From IMG/VR virus record IMGVR_UViG_3300049825_000344, positions 1 to 22,421 of that record: DNA of 22,421 nt; one strand, given 5' to 3'. Position numbers and translations under genes: made by a program. Under the pieces are notes generated by a model, which did no database searches, was not told the DNA's origin, and saw only the letters and a list, made by a program, of their open reading frames with translations. This document shows positions 6,457 to 11,752 of the stretch, piece after piece; position 1 is the first letter of the stretch, and each line of letters opens with the position of its first letter. Source of the DNA: a virus.

Positions 6457-6642
6457 ATGCCAGAAGAACAATTTATAATTTTCTATTTTATGATAGGTTT
6501 TATGCTGTGGTTAGTTGCGATTATGTATATTAAAGAAACTGAAATAGACGAGTTATTAATTTCCCTAGTAGCTGCGATAATCGGATGGCCTATTGTTTTA
6601 GTCATAGGTGCGGTTTCATATATCAATGAGCTTAGGGAATAA
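6457..6642 (+). CDS. small two-helix membrane protein
   Basis: This 61-residue peptide has two hydrophobic helices, about residues 6-24 and 34-54, joined by a short acidic turn (K-E-T-E-I-D-E). It ends with a charged tail I-N-E-L-R-E. No lipobox or cleavable signal is seen, so it should sit in the inner membrane as a hairpin. GAGGAG lies seven bases before the ATG, but its first four bases are in the right arm of the 24-bp inverted repeat. Translation may therefore need opening or cutting of that stem. The role is unknown; superinfection exclusion, host membrane modification or an early lysis effector are all possible, and nothing in the sequence chooses between them. Confidence 0.65.
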   Translation: MPEEQFIIFYFMIGFMLWLVAIMYIKETEIDELLISLVAAIIGWPIVLVIGAVSYINELRE

Positions 6643-6653
6643 GGAGAATAGGG

Positions 6654-7328
6654 ATGAGTGACTCAATTAAAGCTTACGAAGAGAGATACGAAGCGTATGA
6701 GGCGCGATGTGCAGAGCTTGGAATTGCGGCCCTTGGATTTCATGATATATGGAGTCCGCACGACTGGAAGCTTCGAGCTAGATTTTCATCCAAGTCAATC
6801 CTGCCAAAATCTCCTCAATCAATGGTTCGCGAGTTTGCAACTAAGTTTGGGTTGCCGATGAATGCACGAGATCAGTACCCTCATGAACTTTCCGTTGAGC
6901 GTAGGAAGTTTCGACTTGAATTGATTTTGGAGGAGCTAGTTGAATTGTTTGATGCGTCCGGGGCAGAGATTCAATTGTCGCCCGGGGAAGAAGCATCAGC
7001 AGGTGAGCAGCTAAATGAAGAATTGCAAGTAGCTGACATCACTAGCCCCGAATACAACATCATAGAAATGGCCGACGCGCTAGGCGATTTAATCTACGTT
7101 ACCTATGGCATGGCAATTGAAATGGGGATTGACCTTGACGCGGTTGTGACTGAGATTCACAAATCCAATATGTCCAAGCTAGATCAAAACGGGTTTGCGA
7201 TCATCAATGGAGTCACGCCGGGGTATCGAGAAGGGACCGTTGGATTCAGGTCTGATCTACCAATTGGTAAGGTGTTGAAGTCAGACCAGTATAGGAAACC
7301 TGATATCGCAAGTGTGGTTTTGCTCTGA
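6654..7328 (+). CDS. MazG/PRA-PH-like nucleotide pyrophosphohydrolase
   Basis: The 224-residue protein shows the all-alpha NTP pyrophosphohydrolase core. The first helix, E-R-R-K-F-R-L-E-L-I-L-E-E-L-V-E, has metal-binding E93, E94 and E97. The second, E-M-A-D-A-L-G-D-L-I-Y-V, has E138, D141 and D145, and is followed by E-I-H-K-S-N-M-S-K, typical of phosphoribosyl-ATP pyrophosphohydrolase-like phage proteins. An acidic insert of about 30 residues separates the two helices, and the first 55 residues are an added N-terminal segment. The family splits nucleoside triphosphates or related compounds to monophosphate and pyrophosphate. In a replication cluster it may clean or rebalance the nucleotide pool, or remove a host signal nucleotide; the substrate is not predictable. 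AAGGAG precedes the ATG, and the end overlaps the polymerase start as TGATG. Confidence 0.85.
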   Translation: MSDSIKAYEERYEAYEARCAELGIAALGFHDIWSPHDWKLRARFSSKSILPKSPQSMVREFATKFGLPMNARDQYPHELSVERRKFRLELILEELVELFDASGAEIQLSPGEEASAGEQLNEELQVADITSPEYNIIEMADALGDLIYVTYGMAIEMGIDLDAVVTEIHKSNMSKLDQNGFAIINGVTPGYREGTVGFRSDLPIGKVLKSDQYRKPDIASVVLL

Positions 7329-9328
7329 TGAAGTATGTAGTCGTCGATTTTGAGACTGCCAGCCGTGCGGACCTTTTGAAAATAGGCGCATGGAAGTATG
7401 CACAGGACATGACGACATTTCCGCTCTGTTTGGCGTTGAAAGTTGTGGAAGACAACCGACCTCAAAAAACTCGCGTTCTGTCAGAGCATCAACTGCATTC
7501 GCTTGACGCTGAACTGCTGGCATTGGTCAATGAGCCGGACGTGATTTTTGTTGCTCATAACGCTTCTTTTGAGCATGCTATGTGGAAGTTCCATCTTGAG
7601 CCTATGGGCTTCCCTGCCTTGCCTCCTGAACGCTGGCATGACACAATGGCAACCGCTGCCATGCGAGCGCTGCCTATGGGGCTTGACGCGCTTGTAACCG
7701 CTCTGGAATTGCCCATCCGCAAAGATATGGACGGACACAGGCTTATGCTCCAAATGTGCAAGCCTGATCGTCTAGGGGGCTGGTCTCAGCATAATGACTA
7801 TAATCTGCAAAGACTATATGATTATTGCCGCGACGATGTTGAAGCACAGTACGGCGTCTATGTTGCTTTGAAGGGTCTAGGCCCCTCTGAACGCCATGCA
7901 TGGATTTTAGACCAGCACGTCAATCAACGCGGTATCAAAATTGATACTGAGTTTGTCGATTCCTGCATGGATGTACTAGAGCAAGTCAAAGGACCGATGA
8001 CCACTAGGTTCACTGAATTGACAGGGTTGCGCCCTACACAACGTGCTAAAATTCTCGATTGGGTTAATGATCAAGGTATCTCTCTGAGTGATATGAAAAA
8101 GGCGACACTGGACGCAATCCTTGATCCTGATGACGCTTTCGGAGTGGAAGAATTTACGGAACCTCTCCCTTATTATATCCATGAAGCTATTACTCTGAGA
8201 CGGTCGCTTGCATCGTCTAGTGTAGCAAAGCTCAAGCGCATGAAACAATGTGCAGGAGGTGACGGACGGGTTAGATATACGACACAGTACCACGGCGCTC
8301 GCACAGGCCGCGACGCCGGCAGACTTATACAAGTGCAGAATTATCCAAGAGGTGAGATAGGCGACCGGCAAGGGTTGACGGCGGATATATTGGCAGACGC
8401 TATTTTGACGCGCGATATTGATCAAGTTCGCGAGCTTTGGGGGCCTGATATCTTTTCTGCAATTGTGTCATCTCTCCGGTCGTGCATTGTGCCTGAAAAA
8501 GGCAAGGTGATTGTGGCAGGGGACTTTGCAGCGGTGGAAGCCCGTAACCTGCTTTCAATGGCTGGAGAACATGACCGCGTAGACCAGATGCACAACGGCC
8601 TAGATGTTTACTCCGAATTGGCTTCCATGATTTATAAACGTCCAGTAAACCGCAAATTGCCCGAAGATCAAAAGGCTGGTGCCGTGGGCAAAGCATGTTT
8701 TTTGGGAAGCGGATACGGTTTGGGGCCTGTTGGCTTCCGAGCTAGGTTCATTCCAAAAGATACTATTGACTTGGCATTACTTGCGATCAACACTTACCGT
8801 AAAGAATTTGCGCCTCTTGTACCTAAGTTCTGGTATGCACTTTGGGAAGCCAGTGTATCGGCTGTTTGGTGCGATCATGCAAAGACCTACAGTCATTACG
8901 GGATTGAGTTTCGTAAGGAAGGCGAGGACTTTCTGACTATGAGACTGCCTAGCGGTCGCAAAATCTGGTACCATCGCCCTCGAAAAGGTCGTACTTTCAC
9001 TCCGAACGGAGACGAAAAGCCGACGTGGACTTTCATGTCTTACCAAGGTAAATCATTCCGTCGATTGATGTGTTGGCACGGAATGCTGACTGCTGACTGC
9101 ATCCAAGGCAGTGCACGAGATTTGATGGTTGACGCCCTCAAAAAGGCAGAAGCGGCGGGACTGAGAACAATTTTCAAGGTCCATGATGAATTGGTATTTG
9201 AGGAAGTTGACAGGCCTGATTTAGTGCAGACGGTCAAACAAATCATGGAGGATATAGAGCCTTGGGCAAAAGAAAGAAAGTTTCGAGTCAAGGCCGAAGT
9301 CGAAACAATGCAAAGGTATCGAAAATGA
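7328..9328 (+). CDS. family A DNA polymerase with 3'-5' exonuclease
   Basis: The 666-residue enzyme has a DEDD exonuclease and a family A palm. Exo I is D-F-E-T with D7 and E9; Exo II is H-N-A-S-F-E with N78 and E82; Exo III is Y-C-R-D-D with Y165 and D169. Motif A is A-G-D-F-A-A-V-E-A-R with catalytic D399, motif B has K455 and Y463 in G-K-A-C-F-L-G-S-G-Y-G, and motif C is V-H-D-E with H619, D620 and E621. There is no 5' nuclease domain, which fits T7-like replicative phage polymerases (about 700 residues) rather than full-length Pol I. It is the phage's replicative polymerase, working with the DUF2815 protein upstream. Exo II has Glu where Pol I has Asp, a variant I believe is found in this phage subgroup. 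The start overlaps the preceding stop. Confidence 0.95.
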   Translation: MKYVVVDFETASRADLLKIGAWKYAQDMTTFPLCLALKVVEDNRPQKTRVLSEHQLHSLDAELLALVNEPDVIFVAHNASFEHAMWKFHLEPMGFPALPPERWHDTMATAAMRALPMGLDALVTALELPIRKDMDGHRLMLQMCKPDRLGGWSQHNDYNLQRLYDYCRDDVEAQYGVYVALKGLGPSERHAWILDQHVNQRGIKIDTEFVDSCMDVLEQVKGPMTTRFTELTGLRPTQRAKILDWVNDQGISLSDMKKATLDAILDPDDAFGVEEFTEPLPYYIHEAITLRRSLASSSVAKLKRMKQCAGGDGRVRYTTQYHGARTGRDAGRLIQVQNYPRGEIGDRQGLTADILADAILTRDIDQVRELWGPDIFSAIVSSLRSCIVPEKGKVIVAGDFAAVEARNLLSMAGEHDRVDQMHNGLDVYSELASMIYKRPVNRKLPEDQKAGAVGKACFLGSGYGLGPVGFRARFIPKDTIDLALLAINTYRKEFAPLVPKFWYALWEASVSAVWCDHAKTYSHYGIEFRKEGEDFLTMRLPSGRKIWYHRPRKGRTFTPNGDEKPTWTFMSYQGKSFRRLMCWHGMLTADCIQGSARDLMVDALKKAEAAGLRTIFKVHDELVFEEVDRPDLVQTVKQIMEDIEPWAKERKFRVKAEVETMQRYRK

Positions 9329-9501
9329 TAGTCAGAGACGAAATTGAAGGTCATTATGTATGCATCAAATGTGATCAATGCTCTAGGACTTCACCTCCTG
9401 CTAAAGAGCTTCTAGAAGGTCATGGACTAGTCAATATGGGCTGGTATTGTTCGGGCGGTATTCATCTTTGCCCTGATCACTCAGATGAAGCTTCAACATG
9501 A
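9325..9501 (+). CDS. small zinc-finger-like protein (58 aa)
   Basis: The ATG at 9325 overlaps the polymerase stop (ATGA); an earlier ATG at 9262 lies inside the polymerase gene and is unlikely. The 58 residues contain Y-V-C-I-K-C-D-Q-C and, after a loop, W-Y-C-S-G-G-I-H-L-C-P-D-H. These give enough Cys and His ligands for one zinc ribbon. Small proteins with a C-x2-C and CPDH pattern are common in phage replication regions and their roles are mostly unknown; DNA or protein binding is plausible. The stop overlaps the resolvase start, so the three genes from 7328 to 9971 are one translation-coupled unit. Confidence 0.75.
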   Translation: MIVRDEIEGHYVCIKCDQCSRTSPPAKELLEGHGLVNMGWYCSGGIHLCPDHSDEAST

Positions 9502-9971
9502 TTGTAGCTGGTATAGACCCCGGAAAGACGGGCGCTCTAGCAATATTGCAGCTTGATAACAGTGTACTGTTTCTGGACGTTCCGCAAATCAAGCTCAAAG
9601 GCAAGGCCGTTCCGGCGTGGCAAGCATGGGCGAACGATTGGCGATTTGCTTTGGACTTTGCAGGAGTGGACAGGATCGTGATTGAATCCGTAAGCGCACG
9701 TCCGGGGCAAGGCGTCACAAGCATGTTTAGTTTTGGGCGTACTCTCGGATTTGCGCACTGCTTGGGGATAGCAACGGCGGGGGCTTCGATACACTCAGTA
9801 ACGCCCGCTGTCTGGAAAGCCAAGTTTGGATTGCTCAATTCGGATAAGGGGGCAAGTCGCGAAAAGATGGCGAACCTACTGCCAAAAGCGGCAAGCTCTG
9901 TCAGCCGCGCAAAAGACGACGGACGCGCAGAAGCCGCCCTACTGGCCTATTACGGAAGAATGTATTTATAG
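9498..9971 (+). CDS. RuvC-like Holliday junction resolvase
   Basis: The 157-residue protein has the RNase H-like resolvase fold of RuvC. The first strand is I-V-A-G-I-D-P-G-K-T-G-A with D7, followed by R-I-V-I-E-S-V with E63. A C-terminal helix R-A-K-D-D-G-R-A-E-A-A-L-L-A carries D140/D141 and E145. These are the metal-binding acids expected of the active site. Phage RuvC-like enzymes cut branched DNA left by recombination and replication before packaging. It starts in an ATGA overlap with the zinc-finger gene and is the last plus-strand gene. Its last six bases overlap the end of the convergent minus-strand gene. Confidence 0.88.
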   Translation: MIVAGIDPGKTGALAILQLDNSVLFLDVPQIKLKGKAVPAWQAWANDWRFALDFAGVDRIVIESVSARPGQGVTSMFSFGRTLGFAHCLGIATAGASIHSVTPAVWKAKFGLLNSDKGASREKMANLLPKAASSVSRAKDDGRAEAALLAYYGRMYL

Positions 9972-10154
9972 GTTTTGGGTCGCTTTATGGATGTCATCGC
10001 TTTTTGCACGTGCCTTTTTCAGCACTTCGCGAAGTTCTTCCTGATCCTTGGAATTGAACAACGGCATGACACTATCAAAGAGCGCTTCAAAAGCAGGAGT
10101 TGCGGCTCCTACAAGTTCAACAGCTTTCAAGACTGCACCGATAGATAAAATCAT
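9966..10154 (-). CDS. small hypothetical protein at end of lysis cassette (62 aa)
   Basis: I do not recognise this 62-residue protein. Residues 1-32 form a mildly hydrophobic helix (I-L-S-I-G-A-V-L-K-A-V-E-L-V-G-A). After N34-S35-K36 comes a highly charged helix, E-E-L-R-E-V-L-K-K-A-R-A-K, with a coiled-coil look. It is too polar to be a clear membrane protein. It is coupled to the lipoprotein gene by ATGA with the ribosome site CAGGATATC inside the upstream coding end. Its position last in the lysis cassette suggests an accessory of holin or spanin function, which is inference. Confidence 0.7.
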   Translation of the reverse strand: MILSIGAVLKAVELVGAATPAFEALFDSVMPLFNSKDQEELREVLKKARAKSDDIHKATQNL

Positions 10155-10492
10155 GGTTTGATATCCTGTATTGCTGATTTGAGCCGTGCGAGCGCTGCTG
10201 TGTAGCTTGAAGCGTCGCCGGCGTCATATGCGGCCCGTACAGCTTCAAGAGCGCCATATGCCGCATTGTCGAGAGCCTTGAACTTGTCCACTGTCAAAAC
10301 TCCTGCACTGACAAGACCTGAACCTATCAAGTTTGCCGTTTGGTAGGAAGCTTCTGCACCAATCGCAAGCTTTTCATCTAGGACCGTCTGGCTTGTCGCT
10401 GATCTAGGCGAAGGCAAAGGGCCGCAAGCTGTCAGATAGGAACACATTGCAGCTAAGAGCAAAACTGCCCACATTGAGCGCATTTTCGTCAT
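10151..10492 (-). CDS. predicted lipoprotein in lysis cassette
   Basis: The 113-residue protein starts with a signal sequence (M-T-K-M-R-S-M-W-A-V-L-L-L-A-A-M) and a lipobox L20-T-A-C23 followed by Gly. Signal peptidase II should cleave before C23 and leave a lipid-anchored product facing the periplasm. The mature part is about 90 residues, Ala-rich and helical, with a Pro-Ser-Pro stretch at its start. Lipoproteins in phage lysis cassettes can be outer-membrane spanins (Rz1-like), and the coiled-coil membrane protein at 11363-11752 could be the partner. The two are not adjacent, however, and Rz1 proteins are usually shorter and more Pro-rich. The start overlaps the holin-like stop as ATGA. 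Confidence 0.75.
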   Translation of the reverse strand: MTKMRSMWAVLLLAAMCSYLTACGPLPSPRSATSQTVLDEKLAIGAEASYQTANLIGSGLVSAGVLTVDKFKALDNAAYGALEAVRAAYDAGDASSYTAALARLKSAIQDIKP

Positions 10493-10743
10493 GGTTGAAT
10501 ATCCTCAGGAGGTGACTGGTCGTTATAGGCCGTTGACCCAAAATAGTAGCTATATGCATCTTTGGATAGCCCTAAAATGATACCCAAGGCGAGTATCAAC
10601 ACTTCTCGATTGGTTTCTACTATCTCTTTGTTTATCAAGCCGTGCAGTGCATAGGTCGCTACACTCAAAGCAAAAAGAGCAAGAACAAATCTCACAGTTT
10701 CAGCCGTCATCAGTCTTAGCCAGAAAGCTGCCCATCCCGTCAC
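10489..10743 (-). CDS. holin-like membrane protein
   Basis: The 84-residue protein has two hydrophobic helices, about residues 16-36 and 46-62, with a short polar loop (N-K-E-I-V-E-T-N-R-E) and a hydrophilic C-terminal tail with D-Q-S-P-P-E-D. Size, topology and its position directly after the lysin gene fit a class II-like holin, which would form lesions in the inner membrane and time lysis. It begins with GTG in a GTGA overlap with the lysin stop. The identification rests on topology and context; many phage membrane proteins of this type are labelled holins without experiment. Confidence 0.7.
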   Translation of the reverse strand: MTGWAAFWLRLMTAETVRFVLALFALSVATYALHGLINKEIVETNREVLILALGIILGLSKDAYSYYFGSTAYNDQSPPEDIQP

Positions 10744-11366
10744 GCTTCATTCTCCGATACAATTCCGTATTCCATGACAGGCAAGATAATAGTAGTTGGT
10801 GTAGAGCTCCCGGAAGGCCAACGGATCGAATCCACCTCAGATTTTCGAATATCCATGATGTTGACTTGATTGCGTTGATTACCTCCTAAAGCCTTGAAAA
10901 AGCGCTTGTCTCTTGTCTCTCCTACAATGAAGAAAACATGATTGCCGCCTTTTCGTGACTTCACTCCAATTGCCCCAAGTTGCGCACGGCAAGATGTTCC
11001 AAAGTCTTTGAAAGACTCAGCGGCGGGAAAATGCTTAGGGTAAGCCAAGCCTACAGCGTTCAAGCAATCTGCGATAAAGAAGCCGCACCACGGCGTTTCA
11101 TCTGAGTTATACCACTTAGCCCCAAGCCTCGCCCAACCTGCTGCAATCCACGAATTATGCTTAGGTCCAATAATTTCAGCTTCGCCAATTTTTGAACGAG
11201 CTTGCGCAATCCAAGACGGTTGTTCAAGCTCTGCAAGTTTCATATTTTCCCTTGGGATTTTGAGACGATCTAGCAAATCATCCACTTGTGCGACTTCCAT
11301 CTGAGAAAAAGGTGCAGACGCCCGCAAAGCTTTGATAGCGTCGAAAACAGGAGTACGGATATTCAT
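10740..11366 (-). CDS. endolysin, TIGR02594-type peptidoglycan hydrolase
   Basis: The 208-residue protein has a small N-terminal helical region (1-45) and a cysteine peptidase-like domain of the NlpC/CHAP-related TIGR02594 group. The domain shows T-P-W-C-G-F-F-I-A-D-C with catalytic C94, G-G-N-H-V-F-F-I-V-G with H143, and A-L-G-G-N-Q with N163/Q164. These are the conserved positions of the family. There is no signal peptide, so export should depend on the holin-like protein encoded next. AAAGGA lies six bases before the ATG, in the end of the preceding gene, with an ATGA overlap. Its place between a membrane-anchored coiled-coil protein and a holin-like protein supports the role in host lysis. 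Confidence 0.85.
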   Translation of the reverse strand: MNIRTPVFDAIKALRASAPFSQMEVAQVDDLLDRLKIPRENMKLAELEQPSWIAQARSKIGEAEIIGPKHNSWIAAGWARLGAKWYNSDETPWCGFFIADCLNAVGLAYPKHFPAAESFKDFGTSCRAQLGAIGVKSRKGGNHVFFIVGETRDKRFFKALGGNQRNQVNIMDIRKSEVDSIRWPSGSSTPTTIILPVMEYGIVSENEA

Positions 11367-11752
11367 GTTTGATCCTTTTGTAATTTTTTCATACGATGTA
11401 AAAACGCACTGGCGTTACGTTCGGCAATCTTGAGACTTTCCGGGTTTTCGGGAAACAATATAGCTTCCAAATGGTCAATAGCCTGTTGAAAATGATAAAA
11501 ATGCGATTCCATGCTTCGAAGCTTTCTGTTCTCGTCGCGAAGTTCTATAACTTCTTCCCGTGCTGTTGACATTTCAGCCCGCGCACCTTGCAGAAGTTCG
11601 AAAGTCAATTCGTCTCGGTGGATTTCCAGCTTATCGCCTCTATCTACTCGCAAATCCGAACGCTTCTCATAGTGCACATAGAGAGACGCAAGCCAAGATA
11701 TGACGGCTGTAATAGCTACCCAAGGCGCTACATTCAGGAACTCAGTCAACAT
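11363..11752 (-). CDS. membrane-anchored coiled-coil protein, possible inner spanin
   Basis: The 129-residue protein has one N-terminal membrane segment (about residues 7-27, A-P-W-V-A-I-T-A-V-I-S-W-L-A-S-L). A long charged helix of about residues 28-85 follows with a heptad-like pattern (E-V-I-E-L-R-D-E-N-R-K-L-R), and then a helical C-terminus. An N-terminal anchor plus a coiled coil is the layout of Rz-type inner-membrane spanins, and the gene stands next to the lysin. The order of genes differs from lambda, where Rz and Rz1 overlap, so the assignment is tentative. It could instead be a membrane protein tied to the upstream ejection proteins. The start overlaps the preceding stop as TAATG, with GGAAG eight bases upstream. 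Confidence 0.7.
   Translation of the reverse strand: MLTEFLNVAPWVAITAVISWLASLYVHYEKRSDLRVDRGDKLEIHRDELTFELLQGARAEMSTAREEVIELRDENRKLRSMESHFYHFQQAIDHLEAILFPENPESLKIAERNASAFLHRMKKLQKDQT

Noticed and set aside
8400-8696. Minus-strand open frame inside the polymerase gene
   Set aside because: It is a shadow of the polymerase, whose motif A and B residues are encoded here on the plus strand.
9889-9909. GCGGC/GCCGC stem as a terminator near the end of the resolvase gene
   Set aside because: It is a five-base stem inside the coding region without a following T run.
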